Origin: JAFDVL01 sp043736395
GTDB taxonomy: Bacteria > Acidobacteriota > Blastocatellia > RBC074
Direction: 5' to 3'
Assembly (NCBI GenBank): GCA_043736395.1
Contig: JAYTCQ010000346.1
Coordinates: forward strand, 1-20,657
Length of the DNA stretch: 20,657 nucleotides
Part shown: piece after piece, positions 1-6,944 of the stretch
How positions within the stretch are numbered: position 1 is the stretch's first letter
Layout of the letters: each line of letters opens with the position of its first letter
Notes under the pieces: generated by a model
What the model was told of the DNA's origin: nothing
Database searches by the model: none
The model's input: only the letters and a program-made list of their open reading frames with translations
Position numbers and translations under genes: made by a program

Positions 1-50
1 AGGTGCTTAACCTGCCCTATTAATTTCACTTTCGGGCAGGTTAAGCACCT
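1..50. repeat. 17-bp perfect inverted repeat (hairpin) at window edge
   Basis: Arm 1-17 (AGGTGCTTAACCTGCCC) is the exact reverse complement of 34-50, with a 16-nt AT-rich loop at 18-33. No T-run follows the right arm, so it is not a canonical intrinsic terminator on the plus strand. A minus-strand U-tract would lie outside the window. It could terminate an upstream gene, be an operator-like dyad, or be the end of a small repeat. The dyad is certain; the function is not. Confidence 0.75.
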
Positions 51-139
51 ACCCTACAAAAACTGGATACTCATTGAGTCTTGACGAGGAGTTGAAGTAA
101 ACTTTGGCTCCTCTTTTATTTTTTAGCTACAACGAATTT

Positions 140-1279
140 ATGGCGTATTTTTTAGGGTTTCGTGAGTTTGGAAAAAAGTTACTTCTGATCTTTGTCGGGT
201 GTTTCTTCATTACTTCAAGCTTCGCGCAAAACTCAAAAATATCTAATAAAAAAGCCTCATTAAAACAACCCGCCGCTTCTGAACAATCATTGAAAGAAGC
301 ACAACGCCGCGCTCCAAAAGACTTTTTAGCGAATCACAATTTAGGAGAATTTTATTTACAACGTGGTCAAATCACACAGGCGATTCCGTGGCTGGAGGCT
401 GCCGCAAAAATTGATTCGGCGCATTACAACAATCAATACGATTTGATTTTAGCGTACGTCAAAGCAGGGAATTTGACGCAAGCACGAACGAATCTTCAAT
501 CGCTGTTAGCAATCAAAAATAACGCAGAAACAAATAATTTGCTGGGCTTGCTTGAAGAAGCTTCAGGCAATAAACAAGCGGCGGCGGAAGCTTTTCAGCG
601 CGCAGCGCAAATAGCGCCAACTGAGCAAAATATCTTCGATTACGGCGAGAGTATTTTAAAATTAAACGCTCCTGAAGAGGCACTGAAGATTTTCAAATTT
701 GGAGTGAACAAATATCCAAAATCCGCGCAGCTTCTGGTGGGTGAAGCCATTTCAAAATATGCGTTAGGTCAATTCAAGGAAGCTATCGAAACCCTTTGCC
801 AGGCCGTTGATCTGAATCCAAAAGATGAACGAGCCTATATTTTTTTGGGAGAAATGTACGGTGTTTCCGTCGAACTGGCTGATGAAATAAATCAGCGATT
901 TGAAAAGCTGGTGCAACTGCAACCTCGCAACGCTGTAGCGCATTATTACTACGCCATGAATTTGTGGAAAGGGAAGAGTGGCATTTCGAACAATCAATCG
1001 AAAATTGAAGGGTTACTAAAAAGAGCCACCGAGCTTGATCCAAACCTCGCGGACGCGTTTCACAATTTAGGCTTGTTGTATTTGGAGGAACAAACAATTG
1101 ATGCAGCGATTATCCAATTGCAACGTGCCGCCAAGCTCAAACCCGAAGTCTCAATCATTCGATTTAAATTAGCGCAAGCCTACCAACGACAGGGGAAAAC
1201 AGCTCTCGCCGCGCAGGAATTTGAAGCTACAAAAAAATTAAAAGCAGCAGAATTCGAGGCTGTGAAAAAGAATAACTAA
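140..1279 (+). CDS. Exported tetratricopeptide-repeat (TPR) protein
   Basis: TPR proteins are helical scaffolds for protein-protein contacts; no specific partner can be named here. From ATG 140 the product is 379 aa. It starts with a basic patch (GFREFGKK) and a hydrophobic stretch ending in SSFAQ, a typical Sec signal peptide, so it is probably periplasmic or secreted. The rest is about eight degenerate TPR units, with recurring patterns such as NLGEFYLQRGQ, LLGLLEEASGN, NPKDERAYIFLGEMYG and AFHNLGLLYLEEQ. The C-terminus is lysine-rich. The frame is also open from TTG 104, which has GAGGAG at 86-91 twelve bases upstream. I prefer ATG 140 because it puts the charged region at the N-terminus of the signal peptide, although it has no clear Shine-Dalgarno sequence. 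It converges on the second TPR gene, with a palindromic repeat element between them. TPR identity is firm, role unknown. Confidence 0.85.
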   Translation: MAYFLGFREFGKKLLLIFVGCFFITSSFAQNSKISNKKASLKQPAASEQSLKEAQRRAPKDFLANHNLGEFYLQRGQITQAIPWLEAAAKIDSAHYNNQYDLILAYVKAGNLTQARTNLQSLLAIKNNAETNNLLGLLEEASGNKQAAAEAFQRAAQIAPTEQNIFDYGESILKLNAPEEALKIFKFGVNKYPKSAQLLVGEAISKYALGQFKEAIETLCQAVDLNPKDERAYIFLGEMYGVSVELADEINQRFEKLVQLQPRNAVAHYYYAMNLWKGKSGISNNQSKIEGLLKRATELDPNLADAFHNLGLLYLEEQTIDAAIIQLQRAAKLKPEVSIIRFKLAQAYQRQGKTALAAQEFEATKKLKAAEFEAVKKNN

Positions 1280-1280
1280 A

Positions 1281-1433
1281 CTGGGAGCGCAAGCATCCTG
1301 CTTGCTGCGCGAGCGCGTGAAACCCCGCTCGCGCAAGAGTGGCGAGCGGATCAGGTATTCTTCAGCAAATTCCTCGCCACTGAGTTTGCATCGCTGCGCT
1401 CGCAAACTGCAAGCAGGATGCTTGCGCTCCCAG
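1281..1433. repeat. 153-bp palindromic repeat element with 25-bp perfect terminal inverted repeats
   Basis: The outer arms 1281-1305 and 1409-1433 are perfect 25-bp inverted repeats (left arm begins CTGGGAGCGCAAGCATCC). Nested inside are three more perfect dyads: 1307-1315 with 1326-1334 (GCGCGAGCG), 1338-1346 with 1373-1381 (AGTGGCGAG), and 1383-1389 with 1402-1408 (AGTTTGC). The element is more GC-rich than both neighbouring genes and fits almost exactly between the two stop codons (1279 and 1455). It has no coding capacity that looks real. It resembles dispersed non-autonomous REP/MITE-like elements, which often lodge in convergent gaps and may act as bidirectional terminators. Family membership is inferred; the structure is directly visible. 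Confidence 0.8.
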
Positions 1434-1454
1434 GGCTACGCGCTCCAGTCTAAT

Positions 1455-2672
1455 TTATTTCGCTGTTTTTGGTTTCAGTTCTGCGATCCGATGAAGCTCT
1501 AAAACTGACAGTGGATATTCAACAAAATTTCGATTGCCATTTTCTTTGACCCATTGCAAATGCGGGATTGCTTCAGCCGTTTTGCCGCTGATGGATAAGT
1601 CATAGCCAAGATATGCGTGCGCTTCCGTTTGCTCATCGTTATTGCCAGCGACTTTCATTAAGTCTTCGGCTGAAATTTCGCGGCGCAAATATTTGACGAC
1701 GGGCAAAGGCCATTGCCCGGAAATATTCGAGGCGGACAAATTGAAAATTTCAGAATTTGCGAGTGCGAGGCTGGCCATCTTTTCGTTCTTTGCGACGCGC
1801 CATCCGAGATGCTGAAAGAGCGCCAAATACGGAGCCGATCTATCCTGCCGGCCTTTTAGTTGCAAGCATTCTTCAGCGGAGCGAGCGGCGAATTCCCCTT
1901 TGCCGGAATACAACATGGCGAATGCGACATTCTGGCAAAATTGCGGATCCATCGGCGCGTGACTTAACACATCGTAGCCTTGCAGTGCGTCATTATATCG
2001 TCCGAGTCTAATGCCTTCACGGCCTAATTTCTCAGCCGCAAAAAATGCGTTGGGCTCCACTTTTAGCGCCGCCTTTAACTCGGCCATTCCTTCATCATCT
2101 TTTTTAAGCTGAAAATATGTCAGCGCTAAATTCATGTGCGCGCCAACCCAATTGGGATTCAATCGAATAGATTCCTGCAAAGCGCCCACTGCTTCTGCCA
2201 GCTTGTCAGTGCGGGCGTACGCGGTTCCCAGGTCATAAAATCCTAAGCTGAAATTGGGAGCCAATTGCGTAACTTTTTCGTATGATTTGATTGCATTACC
2301 GGTCTGATTCAGAGCAATGTAAACTTTTGCCTGGGCGAGGTGCGCATTAAAATCATTAGGATCGGCTGCGAGAGCTTTCTCGGCAGTTTCCTGCGCTTTA
2401 GAAAAATTGCTCAGGCGCAAATACGTCATCGTCAATCCGTGATACGCCATGATCAATTTCGGGTTCAGCGCCAGAGCCTGCGAGAATGATTCAATGGCTT
2501 CGTTATACTTTTTAAAATTTAATTGTTCGTGTCCCTGATTCATCAACCATTCAGCGCTGCCCCTTTGCCGTACTGCTCCGGTCGGGTCTTTGGGCGGAGG
2601 TGTTTCCTGCGCAAATGAAGAAACGAAAACCAAGCTCATCAACACCAAAAAACAGAAATTATTCAATCTCAT
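1455..2672 (-). CDS. Exported TPR protein
   Basis: 405 aa with a signal peptide at residues 1-22 (hydrophobic core ending VSSFAQ), so probably periplasmic. From about residue 40 there are five regular TPRs with good consensus, for example the segments around YNEAIESFSQALALNPK, AQETAEKALAADPNDFNAH, AIKSYEKVTQLAPN, AVGALQESIRLNPNW and MAELKAALKVEPN. A less regular helical half follows (about residues 215-395), ending in a TPR-like segment before a basic tail. Start ATG 2672 has a weak AGGGA-type site three to six bases upstream. It is divergent from the RidA-like gene across a 199-bp gap and convergent with the other TPR gene. Apart from TPR architecture I see no catalytic domain; a scaffold or assembly role is inference. 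Confidence 0.85.
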   Translation of the reverse strand: MRLNNFCFLVLMSLVFVSSFAQETPPPKDPTGAVRQRGSAEWLMNQGHEQLNFKKYNEAIESFSQALALNPKLIMAYHGLTMTYLRLSNFSKAQETAEKALAADPNDFNAHLAQAKVYIALNQTGNAIKSYEKVTQLAPNFSLGFYDLGTAYARTDKLAEAVGALQESIRLNPNWVGAHMNLALTYFQLKKDDEGMAELKAALKVEPNAFFAAEKLGREGIRLGRYNDALQGYDVLSHAPMDPQFCQNVAFAMLYSGKGEFAARSAEECLQLKGRQDRSAPYLALFQHLGWRVAKNEKMASLALANSEIFNLSASNISGQWPLPVVKYLRREISAEDLMKVAGNNDEQTEAHAYLGYDLSISGKTAEAIPHLQWVKENGNRNFVEYPLSVLELHRIAELKPKTAK

Positions 2673-2711
2673 ATTTCCCTTTTTGTTCGGCTACGGTGAT
2701 CCAAATTGTCA

Positions 2712-2725
2712 GCAGTAATTACTGC
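2712..2725. promoter_or_regulatory. 14-bp perfect palindrome in divergent promoter region
   Basis: GCAGTAATTACTGC is a perfect palindrome in the 199-bp gap between the divergent TPR (minus) and RidA-like (plus) genes. Its size and placement suit a dimeric repressor or activator site, but no cognate regulator is encoded nearby. Nearly identical TT(C/T)GGCTACG decamers flank it at about 2686 and 2735. Regulatory meaning is inference. Confidence 0.35.
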
Positions 2726-2802
2726 GTGTAAGTGTTTGGCTACGACATCTACTTTTTATGGCGAAGTAAAAACATACTCCTTCGTGAATACGAGTACAAG
2801 AA

Positions 2803-2832
2803 TTTCCATTCTTTACGTGCATTTCGTATAAT
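2803..2832 (+). promoter_or_regulatory. Putative sigma-70-type promoter for the RidA/DUF362 unit
   Basis: A perfect TATAAT lies at 2827-2832. Upstream, TTTCCA at 2803-2808 matches the -35 consensus at 4 of 6 positions with an 18-bp spacer. The start codon at 2872 is about 40 bases downstream, preceded by GGAG at 2861-2864. The -10 is convincing; the -35 is only fair. Confidence 0.5.
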
Positions 2833-2871
2833 CAAAATTCCAACCAGCTTTTAAATTAAAGGAGAACCCGC

Positions 2872-3321
2872 ATGAATTCACAACGAAGAAAAATTCTGAA
2901 AGCCGCAACTATTGGCGTGGCGGCGACGACTGTTCCTGCTGTTTCACAAACAAAATCATCCGCTAAAAAAGTTCATTACAAAGACGGCAAGAAGCCTGAA
3001 AAAACAGGGCTGTTCAATGGCGCAGTTTCTTATGGAAATCTGCTGTTTATTGCGGGAAAAGGCGCGCATTTTAAAGGCGACATCAAAGAACATACCAAGC
3101 ACGTACTGGATGAAGTTGAGAAAGAATTAATCAACGCCGGTTCTTCGATGGACAAGGTTTTGAAATGCAATGTCTATCTCGCCGACGGCAAAGATTACGC
3201 CGCAATGAACGAAGCGTTTCGCGGACGCTTTGGCGCAGAGCCTCCCGTGCGCACGACGATTGCGGCGGCGTGGATTCCCGGCGATTCGTTAGTTGAAATT
3301 GATGTGGTTGCATACATCTAA
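2872..3321 (+). CDS. Tat-signal RidA (YjgF/YER057c/UK114) family protein
   Basis: RidA-family enzymes hydrolyse reactive enamine/imine intermediates released by PLP enzymes, or act in related deaminations. The 149-aa product begins with a twin-arginine leader (SQRRKILKAATIG, then a hydrophobic stretch to about residue 26), so export to the periplasm is predicted. This is unusual for a family known mainly from the cytoplasm. The RidA fold follows: a GLFNGAVSYGNLLFIAGKG strand pair, a central helix, and the conserved end PVRTTIAAAWIPGDSLVEIDVVA. Arg127 aligns with the carboxylate-binding Arg of canonical RidA (E. coli Arg105) and Glu142 with Glu120, while the position of E. coli Cys107 is Thr. 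GGAG at 2861-2864 fixes the start. DUF362 follows after 16 bases, so the two are probably co-transcribed. Family is firm, substrate unknown. Confidence 0.9.
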   Translation: MNSQRRKILKAATIGVAATTVPAVSQTKSSAKKVHYKDGKKPEKTGLFNGAVSYGNLLFIAGKGAHFKGDIKEHTKHVLDEVEKELINAGSSMDKVLKCNVYLADGKDYAAMNEAFRGRFGAEPPVRTTIAAAWIPGDSLVEIDVVAYI

Positions 3322-3337
3322 ATTTTCAGGAGTATTT

Positions 3338-4486
3338 ATGGATCGAAGATTGTTTGTACGTTTGTTAGCGGCATCGCCACTCGCGAAAACTGTCCTCGCA
3401 AATGATGGCGATGGCGTTCCGAAATATAGAATTGTGACTCCGCATAAATCTTCTGGTGGACTTGGCATGCCAGGGCCGTATCCAGGCAAAGTTGTCTCCG
3501 TCAAATCTGCAAATTGTCTCGACGAAAGTGGCGACAATTTTAACGTCGAAGTCATCCGCGAAATGATGAGTCGCGGGATGTGCGAACTCACGAAACAAAA
3601 GAAAACGATTGATGCGTGGAAACGATTTTTTGTCTCTTCTGATGTCGTTGGAATTAAGGTTAATGCGGGCGGTCATCCGTGGGTTGTTTCTTCACACCCG
3701 ATTGTCGCGGAGTGCATTCGTAACTTGGTAGAAATTGGCGTTAAGCCATCCAATATTTACATCTTCGAACGGTTTGGAAATCAATTGGAAGATGTGAATT
3801 ACGTTCCGCATATTCCTGAAGGCGTAAAAATTGTTGCAGCAGAAACCGGCAATCGAAATACGGATCGCATCAACTATGATCCCAATGTTTATGTCGAAGC
3901 GGATTTTTTTGGCGAAGAAGATACTCGCTCCAATTTAATGAAATTGGTGTCGCAAACGCTCACGAAAATTATCAACATTCCCAACGTCAAAGATCATGGT
4001 GCAGTCGGGGCTACAGGCTGCTTGAAAAATATCGCGTACGGCAGTTTTTCCAATGTGGCGCGGACACATCAAAACGGCGTTACGCATACCTATTCATTCG
4101 TGGGAACGCTGGCTGCTGTCGAACCTGTGAAGTCAAAAACTGTCCTGCAAATATTGGATGGAATTCGCGGTGTATGGCACGGCGGTCCATTCGCTGCGAC
4201 GAAAAAATATGTGTTTTATCCGAAGCAAATTATGTTCGGGACAGATCCCGTAGCGATTGATCGCCTGCTGCTCGATATCGTAGATAATGAACGCAAAGCG
4301 CGGGGCGCGATTTCCATCTGGAATCGTGATCGCAATACGCTGGATTTTATGAACAAGAAAAATCGTGACGAAGACCCGAACACAAACATCATTATTCGTG
4401 AACCCGGTCACGTCGAATTCGCAGGGAAGTTAGGCTTGGGCGTAAGCGATTTGAAAAAAATTCGTGTGAAGGAAGTGCTGATCTGA
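3338..4486 (+). CDS. DUF362 domain-containing exported protein
   Basis: The product is 382 aa from ATG 3338, chosen because CAGGAG at 3327-3332 lies five bases upstream; the frame is open further back to a TTG at 3293, but that would overlap the RidA gene. The N-terminus (MDRRLFVRLLAASPLA) carries an RR pair and hydrophobic run, a weak Tat-like leader. The body is DUF362-like: VSSDVVGIKVNAGG, an IVAECIRNLVEIGVKPSNIYIFER stretch, NIPNVKDHGAVGATGCLKN and FGTDPVAIDRLLLDIVD. DUF362 proteins are of uncharacterised function and sometimes carry ferredoxin domains. This one has only isolated cysteines and no CxxCxxC cluster. Co-transcription with the exported RidA-like protein is likely from the 16-base gap. 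Biochemical role unknown. Confidence 0.85.
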   Translation: MDRRLFVRLLAASPLAKTVLANDGDGVPKYRIVTPHKSSGGLGMPGPYPGKVVSVKSANCLDESGDNFNVEVIREMMSRGMCELTKQKKTIDAWKRFFVSSDVVGIKVNAGGHPWVVSSHPIVAECIRNLVEIGVKPSNIYIFERFGNQLEDVNYVPHIPEGVKIVAAETGNRNTDRINYDPNVYVEADFFGEEDTRSNLMKLVSQTLTKIINIPNVKDHGAVGATGCLKNIAYGSFSNVARTHQNGVTHTYSFVGTLAAVEPVKSKTVLQILDGIRGVWHGGPFAATKKYVFYPKQIMFGTDPVAIDRLLLDIVDNERKARGAISIWNRDRNTLDFMNKKNRDEDPNTNIIIREPGHVEFAGKLGLGVSDLKKIRVKEVLI

Positions 4487-4530
4487 AAAGAAAAGCATTC
4501 ATTCTTCCAATTGGCACGGACTTCGGCTCG

Positions 4531-5619
4531 TCAGGTTTGAGACTGTGCGATGGCAGTGCTAATTGACTGATCACGAGCCGCACGCAGTTTGTCTAATTCA
4601 ACCGCGACTGCTTCATCATTGGCGAATAGTTCATTGAGGTTTGTCCCTTCAAAGCGAATCGCTCCCATCCGCAGGAATGTTTCGCGCACACGCGGCCCCC
4701 ACAGACCGATGTCTTTCAAGGTGGGGACAATGCGGCTGAATAGATTCTGCTGGAATTGGCGCATGAGACGGGATTTTGCCAGATATTTTATGCACTCGTT
4801 CACATCCAACCCGATCCGCTCCCAAACCTCTTCGGCCCAAAAGCGACGGCGCATCAGATCGCAGGCGGCGATAATAAAATCCTCGCGTTCCCCTATTTCC
4901 TGACTGCTCAGGTGCGGGTAATAATCCCGCAATGCCAGTCGGCCAAATGCTACGTGGCGCGCCTCATCTTGCATGACATACGCGTTGATGGAGCGTCCCA
5001 GCGGCTCCTGTGCCTGATCACGAATGACATTGAATGCCGCCAGCGCCAGCCCTTCGATCACCACCTGCATCGCCAGATACGTCATGTCCCAACGCGAATC
5101 GTTGATGGCTTGCTCCAGCAGCGTTTTCAGTGGCAAGCTGATGGGGTAGGCCAGTTGCAGTTTCTCGTGCAAATAACGCGCATAGACTTCAACGTGACGG
5201 GCTTCATCAATCACCTGTGTTGCGGCATAAAACTTGGAGTCCATGTCAGGCACGGTTTGCACAATTTTCGCGGTGCAAATCAACGCGCCCTGTTCACCGT
5301 GCAGAAATTGCGAAAAGCGCCAAGCTTCGTAATGATGCCGAGCCTGCCCGCGTTCTTTCGCATTCAGTTTGCTCCATTGCGGCGAACCGCAAATGGGTAA
5401 ATATTCGTCCTGGATTTTGAGCGGGTCCTCCGGGTCAATTTGCAGCGACCAATCAATCCGCGACGTAGCATTCCACTGATTGTTCTTACCCTTTTCATAT
5501 AGCGCCAACAATTTGTCGCGACCTTCATCATATTCCCAATTGAAAATGGTCGTCGCGCCGCCACCGGAAAGCTGCCATTGGGTTTGTTCGACGGGGAGGG
5601 CGTAGGTGTGAGTGCTCAT
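4531..5619 (-). CDS. Ferritin-like diiron oxygenase/oxidase
   Basis: 362 aa. The sequence shows the full carboxylate-bridged diiron pattern of the ferritin-like superfamily: Glu109 (HGEQGAL), Glu139-x-x-His142 (DEARHVEVY), Glu189 (VVIEGLALAAF) and Glu219-x-x-His222 (DEARHVAFG). Length and the two well-separated ExxH motifs suit an oxygenase, oxidase or desaturase (AurF/R2-like group) rather than a storage ferritin. Such enzymes activate O2 for hydroxylation, N-oxidation or desaturation. AGGAG at 5629-5633 precedes ATG 5619 by nine bases. It is the last gene of the operon, 32 bases after a beta-helix acyltransferase. With ACP and KS in the same transcript it may oxidise an ACP-bound acyl chain or a sugar-linked amine; that is inference. 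The diiron call is strong, the substrate unknown. Confidence 0.8.
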   Translation of the reverse strand: MSTHTYALPVEQTQWQLSGGGATTIFNWEYDEGRDKLLALYEKGKNNQWNATSRIDWSLQIDPEDPLKIQDEYLPICGSPQWSKLNAKERGQARHHYEAWRFSQFLHGEQGALICTAKIVQTVPDMDSKFYAATQVIDEARHVEVYARYLHEKLQLAYPISLPLKTLLEQAINDSRWDMTYLAMQVVIEGLALAAFNVIRDQAQEPLGRSINAYVMQDEARHVAFGRLALRDYYPHLSSQEIGEREDFIIAACDLMRRRFWAEEVWERIGLDVNECIKYLAKSRLMRQFQQNLFSRIVPTLKDIGLWGPRVRETFLRMGAIRFEGTNLNELFANDEAVAVELDKLRAARDQSISTAIAQSQT

Positions 5620-5651
5620 AGTGTATATCTCCTGAAAAATGCCAGAAACAT

Positions 5652-6323
5652 TCAGCGCACATATTCCTGCAAGGCACGTTGTCGCATCTCGTCGGTGTCG
5701 TCCGGTTCAAGATACCGAATGATGCGCGCCGGGGAACCAACGACGACGGCATAAGGCGGGACGTCAGCGGAAATCACGGTCTTGCTGCCCACGATACAAC
5801 CACGCCCCAAGCGCACACCGGGCAGAATCACGGCGTCAAAACCGACCCATGCATTGTCTTCGAGAATGAGTGGCTTTGGCGCAGTGACGGGCGGCACCAG
5901 CCGGAACGGGTCAGTGGCAGCAAGGAACAGAATTTTCCTTCTCATTTCGATGGAAACATTTTGTAAATCTCCCCACGTATCCGTCAACACCGATCCCCAC
6001 GCGAGCAAACAATGGTCACCGATTTCGATGCGGTCATGGCAGATCAGCGTCGTGCCATTGAGGATTGTGTAACCACCGACCACTACCCGACCACGCGGGC
6101 CAACAATAAAATTTGTACGGTCATACACGCCAGTTGCCGCGCCAAGCACAATCCCCGGTTTCTGCTCGGAAAAACACTGCGCGAAGCCATACGAAGTATC
6201 AATATAAGCCTGACTGCCGAATTCAATGTTGGCCGGAATACCACGATCATACCAATCATAATCCAGGTGGAGACGACCATCGGTTCCCATTGTTCCAGGC
6301 TTAGTTGGAAGGTTGTCTTTCAT
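5652..6323 (-). CDS. Left-handed beta-helix (hexapeptide repeat) acyltransferase-like protein, probable catalytic His lost
   Basis: 223 aa with hexapeptide repeats in two blocks (about residues 74-112 and 152-190: IVGPRGRVVVGGYTI, LILEDNAWVGFDAVILPGVRLG, CIVGSKTVISADVPPYAVVVG) and the usual family end GSPARIIRYL. This is the WbbJ/CysE/LacA fold, normally trimeric and CoA- or ACP-dependent, transferring acetyl or other acyl groups to sugars. Aligned with the upstream paralogue, the loop that should hold the catalytic His (ADSDFHP there) reads TDTWGD here, placing Asp119 where His117 stands. Either the chemistry differs, or it is a partner or pseudo-enzyme. It starts three bases after the upstream paralogue's stop, suggesting translational coupling. 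Fold is firm; activity is doubtful. Confidence 0.8.
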   Translation of the reverse strand: MKDNLPTKPGTMGTDGRLHLDYDWYDRGIPANIEFGSQAYIDTSYGFAQCFSEQKPGIVLGAATGVYDRTNFIVGPRGRVVVGGYTILNGTTLICHDRIEIGDHCLLAWGSVLTDTWGDLQNVSIEMRRKILFLAATDPFRLVPPVTAPKPLILEDNAWVGFDAVILPGVRLGRGCIVGSKTVISADVPPYAVVVGSPARIIRYLEPDDTDEMRQRALQEYVR

Positions 6324-6326
6324 TAC

Positions 6327-6929
6327 TTATCGCTCCACAATTTGCGCGGGATTACCCGCCACTTCGACGCCAGGTGGTACATTGCGCAGGACAACTGCTC
6401 CGGGCGCGATAACGGCTCCGGCACCGATTCGCACGCCTTTGAGAATCGTCGCATTCCAACCGATCCACACATCATCTTCAATCACGACAGGACGCGTCTC
6501 GATGACCGGGCGACGATGACGATCTCCAACCGGTGAAATAGCAATCGTATCCGCCAACCGCGCGGCGGGTGTCACAGGATGAAAATCCGAATCCGCAATC
6601 GTAACGCCGCCGGCAATCATCACGTGCGAGCCAATCGAGATGCGCTGCGCCGCCACCAGCGAAGCGTTGGCAATGTAACAATAATCTCCAATCTCAATCA
6701 CGGCGTCTTCATCCGCCGCCAGCGAAGCACGCCAGATCGTCACGTCCCGCCCGACACGCAACCCGACCAACGCGTTTGCATAGTAATGCTTGAAGCAAAA
6801 CGTGGAATCAATCACCGAATTCGCCCCAACAACAATGTTTTTGGGTATCTGTCCGGGGAACCAATCACCCGGCAGCGTCGTGCCAGGGATAAGCGGGTAA
6901 AATAGGGGAGCTATCGTGGTAGTCATCAT
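6327..6929 (-). CDS. Left-handed beta-helix O-acyltransferase (WbbJ/LacA-type)
   Basis: 200 aa. Hexapeptide repeats run through about residues 75-112 (VIEIGDYCYIANASLV, RISIGSHVMIAGGVTI) and 145-185 (PVVIEDDVWIGWNATILKGVRIG, AVIAPGAVVLRNVPPG), ending in the signature GNPAQIV. The loop ADSDFHP carries His117, the likely catalytic base of maltose/galactoside-O-acetyltransferase-like enzymes. Expected reaction: transfer of an acetyl (or longer acyl) group onto a sugar hydroxyl, cytoplasmic. AGGA five bases before ATG 6929 supports the first of two adjacent ATGs. It lies 15 bases after the GT9 stop and 3 bases before its paralogue. Acyl donor and acceptor cannot be deduced. Confidence 0.85.
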   Translation of the reverse strand: MMTTTIAPLFYPLIPGTTLPGDWFPGQIPKNIVVGANSVIDSTFCFKHYYANALVGLRVGRDVTIWRASLAADEDAVIEIGDYCYIANASLVAAQRISIGSHVMIAGGVTIADSDFHPVTPAARLADTIAISPVGDRHRRPVIETRPVVIEDDVWIGWNATILKGVRIGAGAVIAPGAVVLRNVPPGVEVAGNPAQIVER

Positions 6930-6944
6930 TTCTATCCTGCTTCT

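Noticed and set aside
1302..1502. Open 66-codon frame across the palindromic element
   Set aside because: It is Arg/Ser-rich, created by the nested repeats, has no Shine-Dalgarno and overlaps the end of the opposite TPR gene.
4531..5619. Storage ferritin or bacterioferritin
   Set aside because: At 362 aa it is about twice the usual ferritin length, and the ligand pattern and its place in a biosynthetic operon suit an oxygenase.
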